A stretch of 64,000 bases of DNA, from positions 186,001 through 250,000 of the forward strand of contig NZ_JABLSJ010000002.1 of NCBI RefSeq assembly GCF_013618635.1. The letters are read 5' to 3'. Position numbers and translations under genes: made by a program. The first letter of the stretch is position 1; every line of letters starts with the position of its first letter. The notes beneath the pieces are model-generated. The model had not been told where the DNA came from. It was given only the letters and a program-made list of their open reading frames with translations, and searched no databases. Source of the DNA: Thalassobacillus sp. CUG 92003. GTDB lineage: Bacteria > Bacillota > Bacilli > Bacillales > Halobacillaceae. Of the stretch, positions 16,608-24,910 are shown in pieces.

Positions 16608-17927
16608 TTATCTCTCTAATTTTGTAAAGCTATATACTTTGCGCGGACGCCCGCGTTCACCAGATTGGGCTTCACCGCATTGTTCGATCACACCTACTTT
16701 TTCCATTTCGGTTAAAATGCGTCGGCCGTTTCGTTCCGTGCTGTGTAACCAGCGGGATACATCCTGGGAACTGAATTGGTCACGGTGATATTGAGCCGCG
16801 TAGGACATGATTTTGGATACAACGCCCGGGCTGACAGCAGCGTGTTTGATGCGATCTTTCCAAGCACTGCCGGTCTCGATGGTGTGATACGAGATGGTGT
16901 CTGCTTGTTTATGCTTCAACGTAATGGTCTGGTCCTCATCGACAATCAGAAGTTTCGGTTTCTCTTCGTCTTTGACGTGTCGGAATCCGTGCCGGACATT
17001 CTGTTCTGCTTGCGATACGGTTTCTCCGAAGCCGATTGATATATTGGTGTGATGATTGGCTTGTAATTCAATTTCTTCCGTTAATCGGAATAAATCATTC
17101 TCTGATTCCTGGCTCATTTCCCCCCGGGTGGTGAAAATGAAATATAACCCATCGCCTAACTGCATGAGGGAGCCATTTGTTTTCTCCGCTACCTGAAGGA
17201 GGAACCGTTTCAGATCAAGTTCCTGATGTTTCATTTTAAAGGAATAGTGCATTTCCTCATGTTGGTCAAGGTCAAACCGCACCCGACAGCCGATAATGGC
17301 CACCTGAGAATTTCTGAACCGATTCGATTGGGCCCGTTCTTCCAAGTATTGAATCATCATCCGAATCGACAAGTAGGAAGGGGTGACCCGGTAAACCGGA
17401 ACGTTAAGTTCTTGCAGGCGGTAATAGACGGCTTTGATCGACGTAATGACCACTTCCACTTTCCCTTGCTCATAGAGGCTGCGGTGAAAATCGATCAACT
17501 CATTTATTTGATGGGAGCCGGCAAATGGATGGTTATAGTGTTGTAAGGCCTGTAAGTCATAGTAAGATAAGACTTTTTCGATTTCTTCATTTGAAATCGT
17601 GTCGATGCCGACTTTTGTGAACACGGTCTGACTATTCAGTTGAGCTTCAAGCAGAACGCCGAAGAAGCTGGAGCCGTGTAAAGGCGGATAACTGCCTTCT
17701 TCCGGTGTGATCAAATTCTGCTCGAGGGCAAAGGTATAATTCAATACCCCGGAAAAAAACCATTGATCCACGTCATATCGGTGTTCAGTCAAGATATCTG
17801 TGACGTCCTCTAAAGCATGGTACGTGTAGGGGACGAATTCGATATGGGAAAATTCATTCGTTACATACATGATGCGGTCAACTGAGTCTGGCGGACCAAT
17901 CACTCCGATGTGTGCTTTCACTGTCAT
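16608..17927 (-). CDS. Transcriptional regulator with cyclase-like domain and winged helix
   Basis: A protein of about 439 residues. The N-terminal part (to about residue 200) is of unknown sensory type. A central domain (about 205-335) shows the pattern of a degenerate GGDEF/cyclase-like fold (VAIIGCRVRFD, then GDGLYFIF, then SIGFGETVSQAEQNVRHGF) without GGDEF catalytic residues. The last 80 residues form a winged helix (SSQDVSRWLHSTERNGRRILTEMEKVGVIEQ). It lies inside the M20 hydrolase operon, overlaps the end of the carbamoylase-like gene by 50 bases and precedes abgT, so it probably controls this pathway. ATG 17927 or GTG 17930 could be the start. Confidence 0.72.
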   Translation of the reverse strand: MTVKAHIGVIGPPDSVDRIMYVTNEFSHIEFVPYTYHALEDVTDILTEHRYDVDQWFFSGVLNYTFALEQNLITPEEGSYPPLHGSSFFGVLLEAQLNSQTVFTKVGIDTISNEEIEKVLSYYDLQALQHYNHPFAGSHQINELIDFHRSLYEQGKVEVVITSIKAVYYRLQELNVPVYRVTPSYLSIRMMIQYLEERAQSNRFRNSQVAIIGCRVRFDLDQHEEMHYSFKMKHQELDLKRFLLQVAEKTNGSLMQLGDGLYFIFTTRGEMSQESENDLFRLTEEIELQANHHTNISIGFGETVSQAEQNVRHGFRHVKDEEKPKLLIVDEDQTITLKHKQADTISYHTIETGSAWKDRIKHAAVSPGVVSKIMSYAAQYHRDQFSSQDVSRWLHSTERNGRRILTEMEKVGVIEQCGEAQSGERGRPRKVYSFTKLER

Positions 17928-19170
17928 CACCTGTCTCTATTTTTAAATAGTGCGCAATCGTTTGAGTACCTTTTTCGATATCCTCTAATGTGGCATATTC
18001 TTTAGGGTGATGGCTGATTCCTTCTTTACATGGAATGAAAAGCAGCCCCGATGGAAAACGCGTTGCCATATTCATGACATCATGACCGGCACCGCTGTCC
18101 ATTTCCAGAGGTTGATAGCCGAGATGCTGACAAGCGGTCATCAGCTTTTCGCGCACATCTTCTGAAAGGAACACGGAATCATTGTCGACTAAGGTGTCCA
18201 CGGTGATCGTCACGTCACGCTTTTCTTCCAGTTTGCGGCAAAAGGCCTTGATGGTTTCAGCCAGTTTGCGTTTAGCCTCATCATCTACGCTCCGAATGTC
18301 AATGCCAAGCTCCACTTCGCCGGGAATGACGTTCATGGCATTCGGTTTTAGCTGTACAGTGCTGACCGTCGCGACCAGCGGAAGTTCGAGGTGTTGGTTC
18401 ATGCTGCGTGCTTCTTCTTCAACAAATGGAATCACGGGAGCGATAGCTGCGAAAGCATCACGGCGGTTATCCATAGGGGTTGTCCCTGTGTGGTTTGCCA
18501 TGCCAGAAGCTTTAATGGTCAATCGCGTCGGGCATGCAACCCCTCTGACGACACCGATATCTGAGCCGCTTGTTTCAATCTGTGTGCCTTGCTCGATGTG
18601 CAATTCCAGGAAGCTTTCCAAACGGTCAGGAGAAAGGTCAGCGTTCTCGATTATCTCCCAGTCCAGTCCGAAAGCTTCTACCGACGCTTGAATCGACATG
18701 CCCTCAGCATCTTTCACATCGGCTAGATCATGTTTATCAAGCCAGCCGGTAAGTGCTTTGCTGCCGATTGTCGAAACACCATAACGCGCTGATTCTTCGG
18801 AAGCGAAGCATATGATGGCAATGTTTTTCTTAGGTGTAAACCCTTCTGTTTTTAACACGTTAACAGCTGCCAGCCCACTAAGGACGCCCGCTACACCATC
18901 ATAGCCGCCGCCGGAATGGACGGTGTCCAGGTGCGAGCCCACCGCAACTGTCGGAGCACTGGCATCAACAGTCCATAAAGCCCATTGATTGCCTGCTTCA
19001 TCGGTGGAGACTTCCAGACCGAGTGATGTCGCGATGGTTTGAAACGCTTCATGAGCCTCTTTTTCTTCAGGCGTATAGCTCAATCTCGTAAAGCCCTGAG
19101 GCTGATCCATCGTATCCGTCACGTTTAATTGCAGCAGCTTGTCCTCGAGCCATGCTTTTATATCACTCAT
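17878..19170 (-). CDS. M20 family N-carbamoyl-amino acid hydrolase/allantoate amidohydrolase-like enzyme
   Basis: A 430-residue zinc amidohydrolase of the hydantoinase/carbamoylase group. Metal-site regions are GSHLDTVHSGGGYDG, CFASEESARYG, LELHIEQGTQIE, and GAGHDVMNMA with SHHPKEY near the end. Family members cleave N-carbamoyl amino acids, allantoate or related C-N bonds. It follows the abgA-like gene by one base and overlaps the regulator gene, so it is part of the same operon. The true substrate is not known; an N-acyl amino acid released in the p-aminobenzoyl-glutamate pathway is a reasonable guess. Confidence 0.85.
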   Translation of the reverse strand: MSDIKAWLEDKLLQLNVTDTMDQPQGFTRLSYTPEEKEAHEAFQTIATSLGLEVSTDEAGNQWALWTVDASAPTVAVGSHLDTVHSGGGYDGVAGVLSGLAAVNVLKTEGFTPKKNIAIICFASEESARYGVSTIGSKALTGWLDKHDLADVKDAEGMSIQASVEAFGLDWEIIENADLSPDRLESFLELHIEQGTQIETSGSDIGVVRGVACPTRLTIKASGMANHTGTTPMDNRRDAFAAIAPVIPFVEEEARSMNQHLELPLVATVSTVQLKPNAMNVIPGEVELGIDIRSVDDEAKRKLAETIKAFCRKLEEKRDVTITVDTLVDNDSVFLSEDVREKLMTACQHLGYQPLEMDSGAGHDVMNMATRFPSGLLFIPCKEGISHHPKEYATLEDIEKGTQTIAHYLKIETGDDSESTHRSDWSARLS

Positions 19171-19171
19171 G

Positions 19172-20467
19172 TTATAACCCCCCTTTCAAAAGATGAATGT
19201 AGGCGGTCAAGGCGACCGGAATAACAGCTTCATTAAAATCAAAAGAAGGGTGGTGATGGCCAAAAGGAAGGTCGGTGCCAAACAACATATACGTTGCGGT
19301 TCCGCCTTGTTGCTGCACGGCATTGATCATGAAACTGGCATCTTCCGACCCGGAAACATCCGCCTCTTTAAGCACGTGTTTGACATAGTGGCTGGCGTCG
19401 GCGAGTCCTGCCAGCTGCTCATAGACGACTGGACTGCAGGCGATCCCTTCTGATTTTCCGGCAAAATTGATCGCGCAGTTGACCCCGTGCAAGTCAGCTG
19501 ATGCATGCAGGATGCGCTTTGCTTCGGTTAAAACATAATCACTGATTGCTTCCGTTTCCCCGCGGGCTTCGAGTTCCAAATACCCATGGTCTGAAATAAT
19601 GTTCCGTGCGTTCCCGGCCTCGAGTTTACCGACATTAATGCGGCTCACGCCCTGGCTATGGCGGGGGATGGTGTAGAGCTGTGTCGTCGCGGTTGCAGCG
19701 GCCAGCAATGCATTGCGCCCGGCTTCGGGCTTCATCCCTGCATGGGCGGCCACACCGGTAAAGGTGGCATCCAATTTCGAGGAGGCCAGAAACCCTGAGG
19801 CGGCAGCAGCCACTGTACCTATTTCCATCGGATTGATGCCGATATGACCGGTGTAAAAGGCGTCCGCATCTTGCAGCCATCCTTTATCCGTCATCGATTT
19901 AGCCCCGCGTCCTCCTTCTTCAGCAGGCTGGAACAACAACGTGAACCGACCGGTAAGCTGGCGCGCATGATGAGCGATGTAATAAGCGAGCCCGAGGCCG
20001 AGGGTCGTATGCCCGTCGTGTCCGCATGCATGCATGACGCCATCGTTCGTGGACGTGAAGCCTTGATCGTACGGATGATGACCCGCTTCGTTGGTTTCCT
20101 GAATCGGTAACGCGTCGATATCAAATCGGAAAGCGATATGATCACCAGGGGAACCTGTGTCCCAAACTGCTGCCAAACCCGTATGACCGCCTTGCATACG
20201 CTGCAGCCACGATGCTTCTACGCCCCAGCGCCGTGCTTCCTCCTCGTGTGCCTCAAGGTCAGCTTGATCAGGAACGCCGAAGCGGGCATCACTTACGATG
20301 GCATCTTGACCGATATGAACCGTGAAGCCTAACGCTTCCAATTCTTTACCGATTCGATAGGTCGTCACATACTCCATGAAGCCGAGTTCAGGATAGCGAT
20401 GCAGCGATCGGCGCCATTCAATGAGCTTGGGGAGGATCGTCTCAACGTATGTTTCTGCTTCAGTCAT
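19172..20467 (-). CDS. abgA: AbgA-like p-aminobenzoyl-glutamate hydrolase subunit
   Basis: A 431-residue M20 peptidase. The close match to E. coli AbgA is visible along the length: PKLIEWRRSLHRYPELG at the start, an insert with VPDQADLEAHEEEARRWG, MHACGHDGHTTLGLGLA, FQPAEEGGRGAKSM and FGTDLPFGHHHPSFDF at the end. In E. coli AbgA and AbgB together split p-aminobenzoyl-glutamate to p-aminobenzoate and glutamate. The neighbouring M20 gene, whose 3' end it overlaps by 8 bases, may stand in for AbgB, and the AbgT transporter lies in the same cluster. Confidence 0.88.
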   Translation of the reverse strand: MTEAETYVETILPKLIEWRRSLHRYPELGFMEYVTTYRIGKELEALGFTVHIGQDAIVSDARFGVPDQADLEAHEEEARRWGVEASWLQRMQGGHTGLAAVWDTGSPGDHIAFRFDIDALPIQETNEAGHHPYDQGFTSTNDGVMHACGHDGHTTLGLGLAYYIAHHARQLTGRFTLLFQPAEEGGRGAKSMTDKGWLQDADAFYTGHIGINPMEIGTVAAAASGFLASSKLDATFTGVAAHAGMKPEAGRNALLAAATATTQLYTIPRHSQGVSRINVGKLEAGNARNIISDHGYLELEARGETEAISDYVLTEAKRILHASADLHGVNCAINFAGKSEGIACSPVVYEQLAGLADASHYVKHVLKEADVSGSEDASFMINAVQQQGGTATYMLFGTDLPFGHHHPSFDFNEAVIPVALTAYIHLLKGGL

Positions 20468-21668
20468 CGTCTCCCCCCTTAGCTAACTGATCTAATGCGT
20501 CCAAGGCCAACTTCGCAAACAAGGCGCTCCCTTTTGGCAAAGCTGCTTCATTCAGCTTGAAACCAGGGTCATGAAGGCCCATTTGCTCATCCTTGTCCTC
20601 AATTTGAGTGCCGAGCCAAATGAAGGCGCCGGGATAATGTTCTAAAAAGCGGGCAAAATCTTCGCCAGCCAGGGCCGGGTCCACCTCTGGTGTGGATGCT
20701 TCCCCAAACAGTTCCTCTGCGGAATGTCGAGCGTTTTCGGCCCATTCCGGCGAATTGACAGTAGCAGGGTAGCCGTCGAGATACTCGATCTCCACCTCAC
20801 CTTCAAAGGCTGCTGCTGTTTGCTCGACGAGCGTGTAAAACCGTTCCTTCACTCTCGATTTCACTTCTTGCTTGTACGTGCGAACAGTCCCTTCCAGGAC
20901 GACCTGGTCAGCAATGACATTGTAGCGGTATCCACCGTGGATCGTGCCGACTGTCACTACAGCTGAATCGAGCGGATTGACATTCCGGCTCACAATTGTC
21001 TGCAAACTTGTGAGAATATGGCTGCTGATCATGATGGCGTCATTTCCTTGTTGCGGCATGCTCGCGTGACCGCCTTTTCCTTTAATGGTAATCGTAAACC
21101 GGTCTGACGCTCCCATCATCTCATGGTCTCTGATACCGATTTCACCAACAGGTAAAGAAGGCCAGACATGTTGAGCATAAATGACATCCGGAACGTATTC
21201 CGAAAATACGCCATCATCCATCATAGCCTGGGCACCCCCGACTGGCGCATCTTCTTCAGCGGGTTGAAACACGAGCAAGACCGTCCCCTGAATATAGTCG
21301 CGCATGTGCTGTAAGGTATAGCCCGCACCGAGCAACATGGCCGTATGAGCATCATGACCGCACGCATGCATTTTGCCATCATGTTGCGAAGCGAAAGAAT
21401 GGTCCGTCTGTTCCTGGATCGGCAACGCGTCCATATCGGCACGCAAAGCGACCGTTTTTCCGGAATACTTGCCGTTAATGATCCCAAGCACTCCTGTCCC
21501 AGCAAAACCTGTCTGGACAGAAATGCCGTATTCAGCCAGCTTCTCCTGCACAAAGCGCGATGTCTCTGTTTCTTCACGACTCAGCTCAGGATGCTGGTGG
21601 AGATATCGTCTATTCTCTATAATCTCCTGTTCAATATGGTTGATGTGCTGTTCAATGGTTTGGTTCAT
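20460..21668 (-). CDS. M20 family amidohydrolase (hippurate/N-acyl-amino acid hydrolase type)
   Basis: A 402-residue zinc hydrolase and the first gene of the minus-strand operon. Landmarks are RRYLHQHPELS, ALRADMDALPIQE, MHACGHDAHTAMLLGAG and FQPAEEDAPVGGAQAM. This is the layout of hippurate hydrolase, IAA-amino acid hydrolase and N-acetyldiaminopimelate deacetylase relatives. In this context it may act as the partner of the AbgA-like protein or take other aromatic acyl amino acids. An operator-like motif lies 22 bases before its start. Confidence 0.88.
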   Translation of the reverse strand: MNQTIEQHINHIEQEIIENRRYLHQHPELSREETETSRFVQEKLAEYGISVQTGFAGTGVLGIINGKYSGKTVALRADMDALPIQEQTDHSFASQHDGKMHACGHDAHTAMLLGAGYTLQHMRDYIQGTVLLVFQPAEEDAPVGGAQAMMDDGVFSEYVPDVIYAQHVWPSLPVGEIGIRDHEMMGASDRFTITIKGKGGHASMPQQGNDAIMISSHILTSLQTIVSRNVNPLDSAVVTVGTIHGGYRYNVIADQVVLEGTVRTYKQEVKSRVKERFYTLVEQTAAAFEGEVEIEYLDGYPATVNSPEWAENARHSAEELFGEASTPEVDPALAGEDFARFLEHYPGAFIWLGTQIEDKDEQMGLHDPGFKLNEAALPKGSALFAKLALDALDQLAKGGDDD

Positions 21669-21689
21669 GGTAGTGCACTCCTTCTATAT

Positions 21690-21716
21690 TTAAGGAAATA
21701 TTCCTTAAACATTCCG
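21690..21716 (-). promoter_or_regulatory. Operator-like motif before the M20 hydrolase operon
   Basis: TTAAGGAA-ATA-TTCCTTAA (21690-21708) is an 8-bp inverted repeat. With the adjoining ATTCCG it matches, on the minus strand, the motif before abgT at 16541-16564 (CGGAATRTTTWAGGAA). Both copies precede genes of the same pathway. Confidence 0.6.
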
Positions 21717-21839
21717 TTAATGGACAGTATAACAAAAAATAATTAAAAGTCATCCTATATTAGCGAATTTTTTGAAAATTTGTAGTTGGCAATTTGCTCC
21801 ACCTGATAGGGGAGGGGCAGGGGGTCGGTTTGAATGTCG

Positions 21840-21958
21840 GCTTATGCGTGAGAATTGAAATTTATGCGTGAAAATCCAAATTTATGAGCGAAAAGCGGTA
21901 CTTTATGCGGCGAAATTCACATTTATGCGCGAAAACCTCCCCTTTATGCGGAAGCGGG
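21840..21958. repeat. Array of TTTATGCG-like words with 20-bp period, copy A
   Basis: TTATG begins at 21842, 21862, 21882, 21903, 21923 and 21944, that is every 20-21 bases. Each is usually followed by CG or AG and then GAAA(A). The bases between differ. The array touches the 3' end of the GNAT gene on the minus strand. A second array lies at 36900-37012. Confidence 0.75.
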
Positions 21959-21960
21959 TT

Positions 21961-22431
21961 CTATCTCATAGGTTTGCGCAGACATGTAACAGGCTTGCCT
22001 TTCACTTCAGCCTCACGATAGGCTTCAAATCCCAGTTCATCCCAAAACAAGCGACCGTTCTTATTTTCTGTCAGTACGGCCAGTCTGAGCTCCTCTGCAG
22101 CATACGTCGCTTTGACAAAATCCTCAAACTCCATATAAATCTCCCTGCCATACCCTTTCCCTTGTTCGGCTGCGTGAACGATAAGAAGGCCGAGCCACAC
22201 TCGGTGATCGACGGGATGCTCAGGGCAGTAATCCAGCAACGCGATAATCCGGTCGTCCTTGCTGATCAGGTAGCGTTTTCCGCCTAATGCCTCGTTCTCT
22301 TCAAATTCCTCAACGATGTCATTGTAGTCGAGCGTCTCTTTGTCTTTTGCCATTTGATTGTAGGCGGGGTGAGAATTCATAATGTCTTGTTCCGTGTCCG
22401 CCCATTCGAGAGTATTCGTTATCCATTTCAT
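21961..22431 (-). CDS. GNAT family N-acetyltransferase
   Basis: A 156-residue acetyltransferase of the GNAT fold. The acetyl-CoA loop region is visible as LIVHAAEQGKGYGREIYMEFEDF (Q-x-x-G-x-G type), followed by LAVLTENKNGRLFWDELGFEAYRE, the usual last strand-helix. The acceptor cannot be told. It stands alone between the M20 operon and the LysM gene. Confidence 0.85.
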   Translation of the reverse strand: MKWITNTLEWADTEQDIMNSHPAYNQMAKDKETLDYNDIVEEFEENEALGGKRYLISKDDRIIALLDYCPEHPVDHRVWLGLLIVHAAEQGKGYGREIYMEFEDFVKATYAAEELRLAVLTENKNGRLFWDELGFEAYREAEVKGKPVTCLRKPMR

Positions 22432-22569
22432 TGTCCTAAGCCCCCCTGGTCACTATTAGTCTATCGAATAATAGTGGCAGCGGCTAGTAATGATGGAAAC
22501 ATTTTCGTAATGATAGAGGCTTGATTGTATGATAGGTTGAAAGAGATTTATTTCTTAAGGAGGATTTAG

Positions 22570-23151
22570 ATGCACGTTAAGAAATTTTTCGCGACAGTCA
22601 TCATGGCTGCCGCAGTATTTGTGTTAACGGTAAAGGTAGATGCCGCAAGCGCCCAGACCCATACGGTGCAAAAGGGTGACACGTTATATAAAATCGGCTT
22701 ACACCACGGTGTATCCGTCGCTCAGTTGAAGGCCGTAAACAATAAAAACGGCTCGCTGATTATGCCAGGCGAGCAGCTCACGATTCCCTCAGCGCCTACT
22801 AATGCGGAAAAAAACTTAGTTGCCCGGTTAGTGGAAGCTGAGGCAAAGGGTGAGAGCTATGCTGGAAAAGTAGCTGTGGCGACCGTGGTCTTCAACCGCG
22901 TCGAAAGCGATGATTTTCCAGACAGCATCCACGGGGTCATCTATGACGGCCGGCAGTTTTCCCCCGTCTTGAACGGGACGATCAACCAGCCCGCCAGTCA
23001 AGCCTCCAAAGATGCAGTAGAAGAAGCCATCGCTTATCAAGGGATGGACAACGGTTCATTATTCTTCTACAATCCGGATAAAGTCAGTAACGCTTATCTG
23101 AGCGGCAAAGAAGTAACTGTAGTTATCGGCAATCATAGGTTTGCCCGGTAA
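22570..23151 (+). CDS. LysM-SleB cell wall hydrolase
   Basis: A 193-residue exported protein: a signal peptide (1-27), one LysM peptidoglycan-binding domain (about 31-74, HTVQKGDTLYKIG to MPGEQLTIP), and a hydrolase_2 domain of the SleB/CwlJ type (about 83-190, with RLVEAEAKGESYAGKVAVATVVFNR). B. subtilis YkvT has a similar layout. It probably acts as a lytic transglycosylase in cell wall turnover or spore cortex lysis. SD AAGGAGGATTTAG precedes the ATG; a terminator follows, so this is a single-gene unit. Confidence 0.9.
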   Translation: MHVKKFFATVIMAAAVFVLTVKVDAASAQTHTVQKGDTLYKIGLHHGVSVAQLKAVNNKNGSLIMPGEQLTIPSAPTNAEKNLVARLVEAEAKGESYAGKVAVATVVFNRVESDDFPDSIHGVIYDGRQFSPVLNGTINQPASQASKDAVEEAIAYQGMDNGSLFFYNPDKVSNAYLSGKEVTVVIGNHRFAR

Positions 23152-23164
23152 TATAAGACGTGTC

Positions 23165-23207
23165 AATAGAGCATTGAATGGCTGAGTTATTCAATGCTCT
23201 ATTTTTT
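23165..23207 (+). terminator. Rho-independent terminator after the LysM-SleB gene
   Basis: AATAGAGCATTGAAT and ATTCAATGCTCTATT form a 15-bp perfect stem followed by T residues. Confidence 0.9.
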
Positions 23208-23231
23208 GGCAATTTATTCAATGAAAAACAC

Positions 23232-23271
23232 AAAAAGCCGAACTGATTTCAGTGAAACCGTTCGGCTTTTT
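23232..23271 (-). terminator. Terminator of the alcohol dehydrogenase gene (GCCGAACTGATT family)
   Basis: AAAAAGCCGAAC and GTTCGGCTTTTT form a 12-bp stem with a 16-base loop. Related hairpins occur at 41988, 55117 and 63776. Confidence 0.85.
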
Positions 23272-23285
23272 CTCCCAGTCCCTTA

Positions 23286-24407
23286 TTAAGGCTTGAGCAC
23301 AACTTTAATATTGTTATCGGACTTTTTATCGAAAATATCATAAGCCTGTGGAGCGTCTTCTAAGTTCATCTTGTGGGTGATGATATCGGTCGGATCGAAT
23401 TCGTTATTCTCAATCATGCTGTAAAGTTTCGGCATGAGATGAATAACAGGAGCCTGTCCCATTGTGAGACCGACGTTACGGCCGAATAAATCGCCTAATG
23501 GAAAATTGTCAGGAGACATGCCATAGACGCCGGTCAATTGGATCTTGCCGAATTTACGGACAGCATTGGATGCTGTGATGATCGGGCTGATATTTTGTTC
23601 CGATTCCGGACCGTGATCTTTCGAAGCCACGGTACCGTCCATGCCGACACAATCGATGACGACATCCGCGCCACCTTTAGTCGACTCGTGAAGGAAACCG
23701 CCAATTTCGTCGTGTTCCTTGAAATTGTAAGTCTCTACCTTATTCGTATCGCGGGCGTGCTGGAGGCGGTGAGGAACATGATCGACCGCTATGACACGTT
23801 CGGCGCCTTTTTTCCAGGCGAACTTCTGTGCCATTAAGCCGATTGGTCCTGCACCCAGGATGACCACGGTATCGCCCTGGGATACGCCGCTGTTTTCGAC
23901 GCTCCAATAAGCGGTCGGTACCACATCGGATAGGAATAAGACACTTTCATCATCGAGCTCGCTATTTTCCGGAACGACGAAGGAAGTAAAATCGGCGTAA
24001 GGGACGCGTAAGTACTCGGCCTGACCGCCTGGATAATTACCGAACTGCTTGGAGTAGCCGAACAACGACCCATTATCAGCGTGCGGGTTGGAATAATCGC
24101 ACTGGCTTTCCATTTGATTTTTGCAGTAGTGACATTCACCGCAGCCTACGTTAAAGGGAATGACGACGCGGTCGCCTTTTTTTACTTGCTTAACATCCGG
24201 CCCGACTTCTTCAACGATGCCCATAGGCTCGTGGCCGATGATGTAGTCTTCGGCCATCGGGATACCGTTCTTATACAAATGTAAGTCTGAGCCACATATA
24301 CCCGTAGAAGTGATCCGCACGATCATATCGTCGCCTGTTTCAATTTTAGGGGCAGGCACGTCTTTCACTGCGACGTGATCTCTCCCTTGATACGTAAGTG
24401 CTTGCAT
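23286..24407 (-). CDS. Zinc-dependent alcohol dehydrogenase (glutathione-independent formaldehyde dehydrogenase-like)
   Basis: A protein of about 373 residues of the medium-chain dehydrogenase family. Catalytic zinc ligands are in TGICGSDLHLY and GHEPMG. Structural zinc cysteines are in CGECHYCKNQMESQC, and the NAD site is GAGPIGLMAQ. The extended loop after the zinc cysteines and the NISPIITASNAVRKFG region fit the glutathione-independent formaldehyde dehydrogenase branch, to which B. subtilis AdhB-like proteins belong. ATG 24407 lies 8 bases after AAAGGTG; an upstream in-frame GTG at 24419 is less likely. Confidence 0.9.
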   Translation of the reverse strand: MQALTYQGRDHVAVKDVPAPKIETGDDMIVRITSTGICGSDLHLYKNGIPMAEDYIIGHEPMGIVEEVGPDVKQVKKGDRVVIPFNVGCGECHYCKNQMESQCDYSNPHADNGSLFGYSKQFGNYPGGQAEYLRVPYADFTSFVVPENSELDDESVLFLSDVVPTAYWSVENSGVSQGDTVVILGAGPIGLMAQKFAWKKGAERVIAVDHVPHRLQHARDTNKVETYNFKEHDEIGGFLHESTKGGADVVIDCVGMDGTVASKDHGPESEQNISPIITASNAVRKFGKIQLTGVYGMSPDNFPLGDLFGRNVGLTMGQAPVIHLMPKLYSMIENNEFDPTDIITHKMNLEDAPQAYDIFDKKSDNNIKVVLKP

Positions 24408-24598
24408 GGAATAACACACCTTTCGAGTTTAATAGTCGCTGTTTATTTTTCTAATATACTATTCAAGGCGTGTTCAAACCTACAAGGTGTTCAATTGATA
24501 GAAATTACCTATTCGTTCTATCTGCCTGGAGTCTATGCATATGAAAACGCAGAAACGGGAAAGGTGGTTTAGGAGTCAAAAGTGAAGGAGGTTCGGAC

Positions 24599-24772
24599 AT
24601 GCTGTACATTTTCGCTATTTTACTGCCGCCACTCGCCGTGTTATTTACGGGGAAGCCTTTGAAGGCGCTCGTGAATTTTTTCCTTACCCTGCTATTTTAC
24701 GTGCCCGGCGCTGTTCATGCTGCGGTGGTCGTGAAAGAGCACTATGATGGGAAAAAGGGTCGTTATAGATAA
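24599..24772 (+). CDS. YqaE/Pmp3 family membrane peptide
   Basis: A 57-residue protein. It follows a strong SD (GAAGGAGG) by 7 bases. It has the two-helix layout of the UPF0057/Pmp3 family: FAILLPPLAVLFTGKP, then NFFLTLLFYVPGAVHAAVVV, and a charged tail. Family members are small membrane proteins linked to salt, cold and membrane-potential stress in yeast, plants and bacteria. The role here is unknown. Confidence 0.82.
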   Translation: MLYIFAILLPPLAVLFTGKPLKALVNFFLTLLFYVPGAVHAAVVVKEHYDGKKGRYR

Positions 24773-24776
24773 AATT

Positions 24777-24820
24777 AAAAAATCGAGTATCACCCTCGAC
24801 GGTTGATACTCGATTTTTTT
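24777..24820. terminator. Bidirectional terminator between the Pmp3-like gene and tyrS
   Basis: AAAAAATCGAGTATCA and TGATACTCGATTTTTT form a 16-bp perfect stem with an 11-base loop. It is directly downstream of the Pmp3-like gene and 91 bases beyond tyrS. Confidence 0.88.
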
Positions 24821-24910
24821 GATGGATGTCCTCAAGCCATACGCTCAGCATCACTTAAAAGCTGAGCTTAGTTTCGTGCGATTGTGCCAGGTAGCAATTA
24901 ATTGAACGAC

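Noticed and set aside
21840..21958. CRISPR-like array
   Set aside because: The repeated word is only about 8-13 bases and degenerate, the step is 20 bases, and no cas genes are near.
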